A DNA stretch of 64,000 bases from Desertivirga brevis. GTDB taxonomy: Bacteria > Bacteroidota > Bacteroidia > Sphingobacteriales > Sphingobacteriaceae. The notes beneath the pieces are model-generated. The model saw only the letters and a list, made by a program, of their open reading frames with translations. It was not told where the DNA came from and ran no database searches. The stretch lies in NCBI RefSeq assembly GCF_017355835.1, contig NZ_JAFEWF010000001.1, forward strand, positions 1,612,001 to 1,676,000. The letters run 5' to 3'. A program made the translations under genes and the position numbers. Below, piece by piece: positions 43,511 through 51,869 of the stretch. Within the stretch, counting starts at the first letter, position 1. Each line of letters opens with the position of its first letter.

Positions 43511-44416
43511 ATGACCTCTACTTACCCTGTAATAATATTTTGCTTTAAAAGACTTGACCATCTTAAACAAACAATTGAATGTTTAAAGGAGAATTATCTA
43601 GCTCCCGAGACTGATCTATATATTTTTTCGGATGCAGCACGGTATCACGAAGAATACCAGGAAGTTGATAACGTGCGGAAATATTTAAGATCGGTAACAG
43701 GTTTTAAAAGCGTCACGATTAAAGAGGCGCCTAAAAACAAAGGACTTGCAAAATCAATCATCAGCGGAGTTACAGAAGTGCTCAACCTGCACGATGCCGC
43801 TATCGTTTTGGAAGATGATCTTTTAACAAGCAAAAACTTCCTGAATTTTATGAACCAAAGCCTGGTTCATTATCAAAATAATTTAAAGGTATTTTCGGTT
43901 GCAGGATACACCTTCCCTATCCGCACAACTGATGATTTCCAATACGATAATTACTTTACCCTGCGTGGCTCCTCATGGGGTTGGGGCACCTGGAAAAACC
44001 GCTGGGAGACAGTCGACTGGGATGTGAGCGACTGGAAAGAGTTTTCTAACGACAAAGCAGCACAAAGGGAATTCAACAGAATGGGTAGTGATCTTTCAGG
44101 CATGCTGGCTAAACAGATGGAGGGAAAGATTAGCTCCTGGGCCATCAGATGGTGTTACCATCAATTCAAAACGAGCACATATACCGTTTTTCCAACAGTT
44201 TCTAAAATTCAGAACATCGGCTTTGGATCTGCCGCTACTCATACAAGCGCAGTGATGCAATCAAGATTTGCAACCGTGCTGGATACCTCGGGTAAAACTA
44301 ATTTCAGCTTTAATGACAAGGTAACGTTACAGCCCGACATCATTAAGCAATTCATAAACAGATACAGCGTTTTAACTCGCCTTAAATACAAGGCGATGGG
44401 ATATATATTTAAATAA
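43511..44416 (+). CDS. Glycosyltransferase (GT2/GNT-I-like, GT-A fold)
   Basis: 301-residue transferase. The N-terminus 'VIIFCFKRLDHLKQTIECL' and 'LYIFSDAAR' are typical of a GT2 branch with hemolytic-protein HlpA-like and GNT-I-like members. The metal site is 'AAIVLEDDLLTSKNFLNFMN' (EDD) around residue 98; the following 'RGSSWGWGTWKNRW' is diagnostic for this branch. The family is common in Bacteroidota capsule loci. Separated by 6 bp and 9 bp from its neighbours, so co-transcribed and probably co-regulated. Confidence 0.9.
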   Translation: MTSTYPVIIFCFKRLDHLKQTIECLKENYLAPETDLYIFSDAARYHEEYQEVDNVRKYLRSVTGFKSVTIKEAPKNKGLAKSIISGVTEVLNLHDAAIVLEDDLLTSKNFLNFMNQSLVHYQNNLKVFSVAGYTFPIRTTDDFQYDNYFTLRGSSWGWGTWKNRWETVDWDVSDWKEFSNDKAAQREFNRMGSDLSGMLAKQMEGKISSWAIRWCYHQFKTSTYTVFPTVSKIQNIGFGSAATHTSAVMQSRFATVLDTSGKTNFSFNDKVTLQPDIIKQFINRYSVLTRLKYKAMGYIFK

Positions 44417-44425
44417 CACACACCT

Positions 44426-45391
44426 ATGAAACAAGCGGCAATCATTACTATTTGGTTTGGTAAACTTCCTGCCTACTTTCCTTTATGGGTACGCTCATTG
44501 AAGGCTAATGAAAATTTTGACTTCCTCCTCTATACAGATCAAATTGTAAGCTTAAACAATTTACCTGCAAACTTAAAGGTACATAGCATTACATTCACTG
44601 AACTCAAGAACCATATATCGAAAACTTTAGGCCTGAAGGCAGCAGCTGATGCACCTTACAAACTATGCGACTTCAGACCTGCATACGGTGAAATTTTTGC
44701 TGAGGAATTAAAAGACTACGAATTCTGGGGCCACTGTGATATCGACTTGATGTTCGGCAAGCTCGAGAACTTTATAACAAGGGATATATTACTATTGAAC
44801 AGGAAAGTGTTTAACAGAGGACACCTTACCCTTTTTCGAAACGAGGCATCTGTAAATAGTCTCTACCGTTCATCAAAGAACATTGATTATAAGATGATCT
44901 TCGAGTCGCCTGAGTATTACATGTTTGATGAATGGCATGGCATTCACAAAGTATTCAAAGAATACGGTATAGAACAATATCATAATGAATGCATTGCGGA
45001 TATTGAAGCTAACGCAGCCAGGTTTGTTTGTACTAAGATCGAGAATTATAAGAAGCAGCTCTTTATCTGGGAAGACGGACTTGTAAAACAGTACTATCTT
45101 AAAGATGGAGAGTTACATCACCGCGAGCTTGCCTATATTCATTTCCAGAAAAGAAAGCTCCAGGTTTCAACGCAAAAGGTATTTACAAGCAAGTCGGTTA
45201 TCTTCACACCGTTCAGCTTCGTTCCTTTTGATGGCGAAGTCACACCGGCATTGATAAGGAAATTCGACAAAGGAAATTATAATCACTACCTGAAACGTCA
45301 ATCTGACCGGATTCTCAAAAAATTGAATTTGCTCTCTCCTGGCCCTGTCATTTTCAATCAGACCCTAAAATCAATTGAAATGAGTGCATAA
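44426..45391 (+). CDS. DUF6625 family protein, putative glycosyltransferase
   Basis: 321-residue soluble protein. Matches the DUF6625 pattern: 'AIITIWFGKLPAYFPLWVRS' at the start, 'YKLCDFRPAYGEIFAEELKD', and 'YEFWGHCDIDLMFGKLENF' near residue 105, where DID resembles a DxD metal site; then 'RGHLTLFRN'. The family is found in polysaccharide clusters and is believed to transfer sugars, but I know of no characterised member. It follows the previous gene after 9 bp; 38 bp of AT-rich spacer precedes the next. Confidence 0.8.
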   Translation: MKQAAIITIWFGKLPAYFPLWVRSLKANENFDFLLYTDQIVSLNNLPANLKVHSITFTELKNHISKTLGLKAAADAPYKLCDFRPAYGEIFAEELKDYEFWGHCDIDLMFGKLENFITRDILLLNRKVFNRGHLTLFRNEASVNSLYRSSKNIDYKMIFESPEYYMFDEWHGIHKVFKEYGIEQYHNECIADIEANAARFVCTKIENYKKQLFIWEDGLVKQYYLKDGELHHRELAYIHFQKRKLQVSTQKVFTSKSVIFTPFSFVPFDGEVTPALIRKFDKGNYNHYLKRQSDRILKKLNLLSPGPVIFNQTLKSIEMSA

Positions 45392-45429
45392 TTATAAATA
45401 GGATTTTTAACTGTAACTGTAATTAAAAA

Positions 45430-46635
45430 TTGAAAATACTACTTATACACACCTCATATGCAGAAAGAGGAGGAGAAGATTCTGTTTTCTCAAATGAAGT
45501 GGACCTACTCTCTGAAGTAGCTGAGGTAGACACTTTAACGTTCACTAATACGGGTTCTACCCTGAACGTTATAAAAAAATTCCTCCTTGCTCCCTGGAAT
45601 TTCGAGGCAAGCGCAAGACTTAGAAAGAAGGTAAAGGAATTTAAGCCTGATGTGATACATATTCATAACTGGCATTTCGCAGCATCTCCTGCGATTATCC
45701 GGGCAGCTAAGGGAATGAACATACCTGTGGTTATGACTTTACATAACTATCGCCTCCTATGTCCATCTGCTAATTTGTTTTTCAACGGACAAATCTTCAC
45801 AGATAGCTTGAAGAAGGGCTTTCCATGGAAAGCAGTGTTCAAAAAGGTTTATAGAAACTCTGCAGTACAAACATTTTGGCTTTCCTTTGTTCTGCAACTG
45901 CACAGAAGTATTGGCACCTGGCGAAAGGTTGACCAGTATATTGCGCTAACCGATTTTGGAAAAGGTCTTTTCCTGAACTCTCCACTGCGGCTTAACCAGG
46001 ATCAGGTGGTTACAAAGGGAAACTTTGTTTCGGATAATGGCTATGCTCTGGAGGGTCGCGAAAAACATTTTCTATACGTCGGCCGTCTGACGAAGGATAA
46101 AGGCATAGAGGTACTCCTTGAAGCTTTTTCTAAAGTAGATGCTCACTTGAAGATCATAGGAGACGGACCTTTGAAAGAAAAGGTTTTGGCTGCCGTAAAG
46201 GATAATCCAAGGATAAAGTACGAAGGACTTAAAAAGCATTCCGAGATCAGTGTGGAAATGAAAAGAGCGACGGCCCTTATTTTCCCTTCCGTATGGTATG
46301 AAGGAATGCCCATGACTATTCTGGAAGCGTTCTCTTCCGCAACTCCTGTAATCGCAAGTGACCTTGGAGCAATGAAGAGCCTGATCACAGATTGCTACAA
46401 TGGACTACTATTTGATGCAGGAAGTGACCCTTCGTTAAAACTAGCATTAGAAAAATGGCAACGACTAGATCAAGGTGAGAAAGAAAGTTACAGGCTTAAC
46501 GCAAGAAGGACGTTTGAACAACATTATACCCCAGAACGCAACCTTAATTCCATACTTTCTATTTACAAAAAAACAATAGATCAAACCTATAATTTAAATA
46601 ATTGTAATAATATAAAGCAATTGGCACTAAAATAG
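45430..46635 (+). CDS. Glycosyltransferase family 4 (GT-B)
   Basis: 401-residue GT-B enzyme. The N-terminal domain opens with 'ILLIHTSYAERGGEDSVFSN' and has 'VIHIHNWHFAASPAIIRAA'; the C-terminal nucleotide-sugar domain has 'FLYVGRLTKDKGIEVLLEAF' and the GT4 E(x7)E motif in 'VWYEGMPMTILEAFSSATP'. The Gly-rich 'RGGEDSVF' is typical of transferases in Bacteroidota and cyanobacterial EPS loci. TTG start at 45430; no better ATG nearby. Confidence 0.93.
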   Translation: MKILLIHTSYAERGGEDSVFSNEVDLLSEVAEVDTLTFTNTGSTLNVIKKFLLAPWNFEASARLRKKVKEFKPDVIHIHNWHFAASPAIIRAAKGMNIPVVMTLHNYRLLCPSANLFFNGQIFTDSLKKGFPWKAVFKKVYRNSAVQTFWLSFVLQLHRSIGTWRKVDQYIALTDFGKGLFLNSPLRLNQDQVVTKGNFVSDNGYALEGREKHFLYVGRLTKDKGIEVLLEAFSKVDAHLKIIGDGPLKEKVLAAVKDNPRIKYEGLKKHSEISVEMKRATALIFPSVWYEGMPMTILEAFSSATPVIASDLGAMKSLITDCYNGLLFDAGSDPSLKLALEKWQRLDQGEKESYRLNARRTFEQHYTPERNLNSILSIYKKTIDQTYNLNNCNNIKQLALK

Positions 46636-46678
46636 CTTGTTTGCTTTAACATCTACATCAATATCTACATCTACAACT

Positions 46679-47425
46679 ATGAATTATGATACTTTGACCT
46701 ATGGAAATACTCAAGTCCTTGAGTTTCCAGTCTACAACATGGGACTGGAACAATTGGATCTGAGCCGGAAAACGCTCATCAATACCATCAATCAATACTC
46801 ATACATCGTTACGCAGAAAGATCTCGCATTTAAGAAGGCTTTAATGGAGTCGGATGTTCTTCTGCCCGACGGAGTAGGAATTGTATTTGCTTCACAGCTC
46901 CTTACAGGACAAAAAATAAAAAAAATAGCAGGAGCAGATATTCATAAATATCTTCTTGAGAAACTAGATGCTAAAGGAGGCAAATGCTTTTACCTGGGAT
47001 CATCAGAGACAACACTTAGTAAGATCAAGGAGCATCTTAGTGAGGAATTCCCTTCAGTTAAGGTTGAGACTTACTCTCCACCATACAAGCCTGAATTTGA
47101 TGAGGAAGACAACCAGCGGATGATTGAGGCAGTGAACAATTTTAATCCGGATGTCCTTTTTGTTGGAATGACTGCACCAAAGCAGGAAAAATGGGCACAT
47201 GCTCATAAAGAAAAGTTGAATGCAAAAACCATCTGTTCAATCGGTGCGGTGTTTGACTTCTATGCAGGTACAGTGAACAGGCCTAAGCAGATCTGGATTA
47301 ACCTGGGATTAGAATGGTTCATCAGATTGATAAATGAGCCCAAAAGAATGTGGAAAAGGTATCTTTACTATGGGCCTAAGTTTGTTTATGAACTGATAAA
47401 CAAAAAAATTCAACAATTTCACTAA
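46679..47425 (+). CDS. WecG/TagA/CpsF family glycosyltransferase (GT26)
   Basis: 248-residue enzyme from ATG 46679; an in-frame TTG at 46637 only adds a Thr/Ser-rich stretch that is part of the leader. Family motifs are 'VLLPDGVGIVFASQLLTGQ' (the catalytic Asp-containing LPDG region), 'GKCFYLGSSETTLSKIKEHL' and 'PDVLFVGMTAPKQEKWAH' (the usual G(x)PkQEkw). These enzymes add ManNAcA, ManNAc or other sugars to a lipid-linked primer. Its position just before the initiating transferase fits an early step in repeat-unit assembly. Confidence 0.93.
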   Translation: MNYDTLTYGNTQVLEFPVYNMGLEQLDLSRKTLINTINQYSYIVTQKDLAFKKALMESDVLLPDGVGIVFASQLLTGQKIKKIAGADIHKYLLEKLDAKGGKCFYLGSSETTLSKIKEHLSEEFPSVKVETYSPPYKPEFDEEDNQRMIEAVNNFNPDVLFVGMTAPKQEKWAHAHKEKLNAKTICSIGAVFDFYAGTVNRPKQIWINLGLEWFIRLINEPKRMWKRYLYYGPKFVYELINKKIQQFH

Positions 47426-47464
47426 AATTTAACAAAAGAATTAAGAAAGTATCACTTTTAGTTA

Positions 47465-47472
47465 TAAATTTG
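47465..47472 (+). promoter_or_regulatory. -7 element (TAAATTTG) upstream of the WcaJ-like gene
   Basis: Exact TAnnTTTG match in the 267-base gap before the initiating transferase, giving that gene a possible promoter of its own and a leader of about 215 bases. Confidence 0.45.
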
Positions 47473-47551
47473 CAATAACAGAAAACAAAAAGTATATCTA
47501 CCTGTACTTTAGTTATCTATCTACTTTGTACATCTATTTACAACTACAACT

Positions 47552-47602
47552 ATGAAAAACAAATTTTTACCCAACAAAAACTCTGCGGAGGTTCCCGATT
47601 AA
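47552..47602 (+). CDS. Possible 16-aa leader ORF before the WcaJ-like gene
   Basis: A short ORF (MKNKFLPNKNSAEVPD) in the leader, preceded by the same 'tctatttacaactacaact' kind of C/A/T-rich sequence that precedes the ATG of the WecG-like gene. No other evidence that it is translated. Confidence 0.25.
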   Translation: MKNKFLPNKNSAEVPD

Positions 47603-47692
47603 TTGATTTAGAACGACATATTTCTCTTGCCGGTCTCAGGTTTTAACAGGCCCAAGAATCAGTCTTTTATTTATAATTTAATCTGGAACACT

Positions 47693-49081
47693 ATGCAAAG
47701 CAGATATCTCTACTCATTACGTCTGCTGTTAGCAGGCTGTGACTTGATATTAATTAACGTGGCATTTCTGGCTGCTTTCTTTTTTGGAAACCATCTGGAT
47801 AAGTCTTTACACTTCGATCAATATCGTTCATATCTAATTAACATCAATATTCTTTGGGCACTTAGCTCAAACATGCTTACTCTATACGCAAAGAATACGG
47901 TAACAAGCGTTGAAAAAGTTTACCGTGCTACCTGGAAGGCATTTTTCGCTCACCTGGTGTTTTGGTCACTTTACTTGTTCTTTTCTAAAGATCAAAACAT
48001 ATCCCGTGCATTTCTCGGATTGTTCTACGGATTTTTCTTCAGTGGACTTTTCGTGAGCCGCTTTTTTCTGGCACTAATTGAAAATGTGCTGATCAAGCAC
48101 TTTAAGATCAGAAAGCCAGTGGCTGTAATGGGAAAAAACAAAACGAGTCTAAGACTGGCTGCATTCTTTGAGAAAAACAATCACTACGACTTTGAAGGCT
48201 TCCTTGATCAAGACGACTACATGTTCGTAGACGACCAGGGAGAATTACTACCCGCAGCCTGTGCTCAAATTAAAAAAGCTGCAGATAAGGGTATAAAGGA
48301 AGTTTATGTTTCTTTAACAGCTGATAAGATGTCAGAGGCGGGCAGCCTGCTTCAGGAGGCTGAAAGACAATGTGTACGCTTAAAGTTTGTACCTGACTTC
48401 AGTCAATCACTGGCCTCTCCGTTCTCAATCAACTACATGGGAGAATTTCCTGTGATCAGCTTGAGAAAAGAGCCATTGGAAGAAATGCACAATCGCTTTA
48501 GAAAGCGTCTTGCAGACATTCTATTCAGTTCTGCTGTGATCCTTTTTGTAATGAGCTGGCTGTATCCCATTTTAGCTATCATTATCAAGATACAGAGTCC
48601 GGGCCCGGTTCTTTTCAAGCAATTAAGAAGCGGCCGCAATAACGAAATGTTCTGGTGCTACAAATTCCGTAGCATGAAAATGAATAAAGACAGCGACAAC
48701 AAACAGGCTACCAAGAATGATGACCGGGTTACTCCCATTGGTAGATTCTTAAGAAAGAGCAGTCTGGATGAATTCCCTCAGTTCTTCAACGTGTTACTTG
48801 GTGATATGACGATTGTAGGTCCTCGTCCACACATGCTGAAGCATACAGAACAATACCGTGCCATTATCGATAAATACATGGTAAGGCACTATCTGAAACC
48901 GGGTATTACAGGATGGGCACAGGTTAATGGATTCAGAGGTGAAACTTCTAACCTGGAACAAATGGAAAAAAGGGTTGAGCACGACATCTGGTACCTTGAA
49001 AACTGGTCAGCGATGCTTGATGTTAAAATAGTCTTTTTAACCATTTTTAACATGTTAAAAGGAGAAAAAGAAGCTTATTAA
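47693..49081 (+). CDS. Polyprenyl-phosphate hexose-1-phosphate transferase (WcaJ-like)
   Basis: 462-residue inner-membrane enzyme that starts repeat-unit synthesis by placing a sugar phosphate on undecaprenyl phosphate. From ATG 47693 it has four N-terminal helices, a CoA-binding-like domain (about 140-260), one further helix and the catalytic bacterial-sugar-transferase domain, with 'SPGPVLFKQLRSGRNNEMFWCYKFRSMK', 'FLRKSSLDEFPQFFNVLLGDMTIVGPRPH' and 'YLKPGITGWAQVNGFRGE'. It lies at the 3' end of the cluster behind its own candidate promoter. The earlier in-frame start (47627) is rejected because it only adds residues without membrane character. Confidence 0.94.
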   Translation: MQSRYLYSLRLLLAGCDLILINVAFLAAFFFGNHLDKSLHFDQYRSYLININILWALSSNMLTLYAKNTVTSVEKVYRATWKAFFAHLVFWSLYLFFSKDQNISRAFLGLFYGFFFSGLFVSRFFLALIENVLIKHFKIRKPVAVMGKNKTSLRLAAFFEKNNHYDFEGFLDQDDYMFVDDQGELLPAACAQIKKAADKGIKEVYVSLTADKMSEAGSLLQEAERQCVRLKFVPDFSQSLASPFSINYMGEFPVISLRKEPLEEMHNRFRKRLADILFSSAVILFVMSWLYPILAIIIKIQSPGPVLFKQLRSGRNNEMFWCYKFRSMKMNKDSDNKQATKNDDRVTPIGRFLRKSSLDEFPQFFNVLLGDMTIVGPRPHMLKHTEQYRAIIDKYMVRHYLKPGITGWAQVNGFRGETSNLEQMEKRVEHDIWYLENWSAMLDVKIVFLTIFNMLKGEKEAY

Positions 49082-49305
49082 AAGTTCTCGTCATCGTTTT
49101 CTACAGGCTCTGCAACTAGTACAGTGTATGCCATATAGGCTAAGCTTAATAACAGAGCAAATAGAAGCCACATTAACACAGGTGATGATATAATGTACAT
49201 AACAATCAGTTTTAATATCGTATACGCCTTGGCAAACTTCAGGTTACAACTATATGAAATTAGAACATCAAGTTGTTCACTTATAAAATAGCTTTGGTAA
49301 GTCAA
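49078..49305 (-). CDS. Possible small single-pass membrane protein
   Basis: A 75-codon ORF whose C-terminal part has one good hydrophobic helix (PVLMWLLFALLLSLAYMAYT) and an acidic tail (EPVENDDENF). The N-terminal part has little protein character, so if real it may start at the ATG for MYIISSPV, giving about 40 residues. It overlaps the end of the WcaJ-like gene by 4 bases on the other strand. Weakly supported. Confidence 0.35.
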   Translation of the reverse strand: MTYQSYFISEQLDVLISYSCNLKFAKAYTILKLIVMYIISSPVLMWLLFALLLSLAYMAYTVLVAEPVENDDENF

Positions 49306-49495
49306 TTGAAATTTGATTTTACAATATTAAAAATTAAACTACAGAATATCAACCTGTTACAACTCAGATACTGATTTTTACAATAAATGCAATATAAAGA
49401 AACAAGGTAAAATATAATCTTAATATTGCTTAGATAATACTTCTATTTTCTCAACAGAAAACCTTCTTTATTTTCCAAGGGTAAGGTAAATAGAA

Positions 49496-49526
49496 AAAGG
49501 GAGTCCTTGTAAAAGAGGCTCCCTTT
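49496..49526 (-). terminator. Terminator of the T9SS-substrate gene
   Basis: 8-bp stem aaagggag/ctcccttt with a 15-base loop, 20 bases beyond the stop codon on the minus strand, followed there by T-rich sequence. Confidence 0.65.
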
Positions 49527-49546
49527 GTTTTTTATAGTTAGTTTTC

Positions 49547-51847
49547 CTACTTCTTCACGATGAATTTAGAAGATAAAAGCACTGCATCTGTAGCTTTGTC
49601 TCTCACCTCTATTAGGTAAACCCCTTCCTGTAGATCGGCAATGTTTTCCTGAACTTGTGAGGAAGCAGCAAACTTAGCCGACTTCAATTTCTTACCACTT
49701 AGGTCGAATATAGACAGACTAACAGCTTTTGAAGAAGGTAATTTTACCTTTACAACATCAGAAGCCGGATTAGGGAACACGTTTACATTTACTTCATTTG
49801 ACAACGTGTAATCTAAAGAGATAACATTGCTAAAATCAGTTCTTCCGTCCGCATCAACGGATTTAAGACGATAATAATTCTGACTTAATATTGGAGATTC
49901 GTCAATCACAGAATAGGTTGCTTTACCCAGATCACTCACCTCTTTGATTTTCGCAAAACTTACTCCATCTATTGAACGCTCAACCTCGTAACGTACTACA
50001 TTCTCTTCTGATTTAACATTCCATATCACCTTCGCACCATTCGCAACCTTCTCTGCCTTGAAAACAGCAAGCGCTACAGGCAATGTAGTAGCCTGACTAA
50101 ATAGCAGACTCATTCGGTTGTTACCATACGAATCAGCTATAGTTGGGTCTATACTAAACTCGTAAGATGGATTGGCTTTTACATCAATTGTTTTATTTGT
50201 ATAGGCATCTTTTAGATAAAGATTGTAACCCTGAACAGCAGAAAGGTCGGTAAAGTTAAGTTTAACCGGTCCGGCTGTTGGAGAATAAACATACAACTTC
50301 ATTGATGCCACTTCATTTACCGGTGGCATCCGGTTAATCGTTAATCTTTTATCATCCGAAGACAAGCTTGCTAATGAAATACTACTTCCTCCTAAGAAAG
50401 TTGCATCGTCTGTAGTTGCTGTTGCTGATTCTCCATCTGCAAAAACTGCAACGGTTTCTTCCTTGTTCCAAGTATCCTGCAGGTTCATTCTTAAAAGCTT
50501 ATATGCTACAGCAGAAACTTTGGAAGAACCAGATGTAGCGGATATTGCTGCTCCGTTTAACGATAGCTTTTCCTGACTACGGCTATACAAAAGACGAGCT
50601 ATAGGAGTAGATTCTACAGATTTTGCACCCTCTGTAAAAGTTATCGAAGCACCGGTACCTGTTGCAAAAACATAGAACCCCTGCCCTGGAGCAATGATAC
50701 GAAGATCTGTTCCCTCTGGGGCATTAACCGTTAAAGTTGGAGACTTACGATTATCATATATAGCAAAACCACCTCCTGGCTTAATAAAGCGAACATAGTC
50801 GGCAACATTAGTCTTTATTAATGAATTCCAATTGATATAAGCAGGATAAGGGTTGCCGACAAGATTTAAACCGTTTACCAGAGTTTCTCCCGGATTCGCG
50901 GTAAAAGAAAGATTTACCGTATAATTTCCCTGATTAATGGGGCCGTTCCATTGCATTAATGTAGTCTCTGGAATAGCAAAAGGCGCATTTGTTTTTGCAG
51001 AGGTGCTTGCTGTAGCCTGTGTATATCCAGACCTATCACCTCTATAATGCAAAATTACGCCACTTGCTGGAGATAGAGATTCATTAATATTTGCTATATT
51101 AGTGTAAGAGGAAGTAGCAGTTCCTGGCTCGTAATATTTTTGTAGTGTTACTGCTTCCGGAGCCCTTGCTCCTCCTAAATCGAAACCACCACCAGCCGGA
51201 CCAGAAATAATTACGTAATCTTTCAATTGTGCATAACTTTTCTTTGCCAGGGCCGCATCGTTTATGGGAGTTGATACAAGCCTATTACCCCTCATTGTAA
51301 GATTTCCACCAGTGAAATAGGTTTGTACTTTTACATTTCCAGTAACAGAAGCCCCTGTAGGTATAGCAGCAACATTTGCGTTCGTAGTGGGTGTGGCAAG
51401 TAATGTTAAATTATCGTTTGCGTTTAATATGGCAGTTCCCTCCATTGTTAAAAGCCTTGATATTGTTGCCGCAGTATTTACAGTTTTTGTACCGCCGCCA
51501 TTAGCGGTGAGCTTGTAAAAACTGGTACCATTAGTTCCACCCACCGTTTGGGCTCCAGAACCTCCTAAAATAATTGTTGCTCCTTCCCCACTAAATACAG
51601 TATTAGCAGCATTATTTGCCCAGTTCCCGGTAAGCTTTATCTGACCACCAGTCGAGGTATTCTTGATCACCCCACCGTTCTGGTTAGTAAAATCACCAGT
51701 AGTACCGTCTATATAAATATTAGAACTTGATCCGATAACGATATTTGCTCCATTGTTGACTAGCCCAACGGGGCCAGTTGGAGTTGTCTGGGCAAGACCC
51801 ACCCCGGGGACAAATAGAGCAATAAGTAATTTATAGTGCTTAAGCAT
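49547..51847 (-). CDS. T9SS type A sorting-domain cell-surface protein
   Basis: 766-residue secreted protein. Signal peptide at residues 1-19 (ends GLAQ). The first 150 residues hold Gly/Asn/Thr-rich repeats; the middle contains 'GLNLVGNPYPAYINWNSL', common in Bacteroidota surface proteins. Near residue 600 a region 'LPVALAVFKAEKVANGAKVIWNVKSEENV' starts a Fn3-like domain, and the last about 75 residues form the T9SS sorting domain ('VNVFPNPASDVVKV', 'GVYLIEVRDK', ending IVKK). It should be exported by T9SS and anchored or released at the surface. Last gene of a minus-strand group; 22 bp behind the histidine kinase gene. Confidence 0.9.
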   Translation of the reverse strand: MLKHYKLLIALFVPGVGLAQTTPTGPVGLVNNGANIVIGSSSNIYIDGTTGDFTNQNGGVIKNTSTGGQIKLTGNWANNAANTVFSGEGATIILGGSGAQTVGGTNGTSFYKLTANGGGTKTVNTAATISRLLTMEGTAILNANDNLTLLATPTTNANVAAIPTGASVTGNVKVQTYFTGGNLTMRGNRLVSTPINDAALAKKSYAQLKDYVIISGPAGGGFDLGGARAPEAVTLQKYYEPGTATSSYTNIANINESLSPASGVILHYRGDRSGYTQATASTSAKTNAPFAIPETTLMQWNGPINQGNYTVNLSFTANPGETLVNGLNLVGNPYPAYINWNSLIKTNVADYVRFIKPGGGFAIYDNRKSPTLTVNAPEGTDLRIIAPGQGFYVFATGTGASITFTEGAKSVESTPIARLLYSRSQEKLSLNGAAISATSGSSKVSAVAYKLLRMNLQDTWNKEETVAVFADGESATATTDDATFLGGSSISLASLSSDDKRLTINRMPPVNEVASMKLYVYSPTAGPVKLNFTDLSAVQGYNLYLKDAYTNKTIDVKANPSYEFSIDPTIADSYGNNRMSLLFSQATTLPVALAVFKAEKVANGAKVIWNVKSEENVVRYEVERSIDGVSFAKIKEVSDLGKATYSVIDESPILSQNYYRLKSVDADGRTDFSNVISLDYTLSNEVNVNVFPNPASDVVKVKLPSSKAVSLSIFDLSGKKLKSAKFAASSQVQENIADLQEGVYLIEVRDKATDAVLLSSKFIVKK

Positions 51848-51869
51848 ATTTGAAAGCGTATATTAAACT

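Noticed and set aside
38178..47425. Glycosyltransferase group as a transferred genomic island
   Set aside because: No integrase, tRNA or flanking repeat is visible, and base composition by eye is like that of the neighbours.
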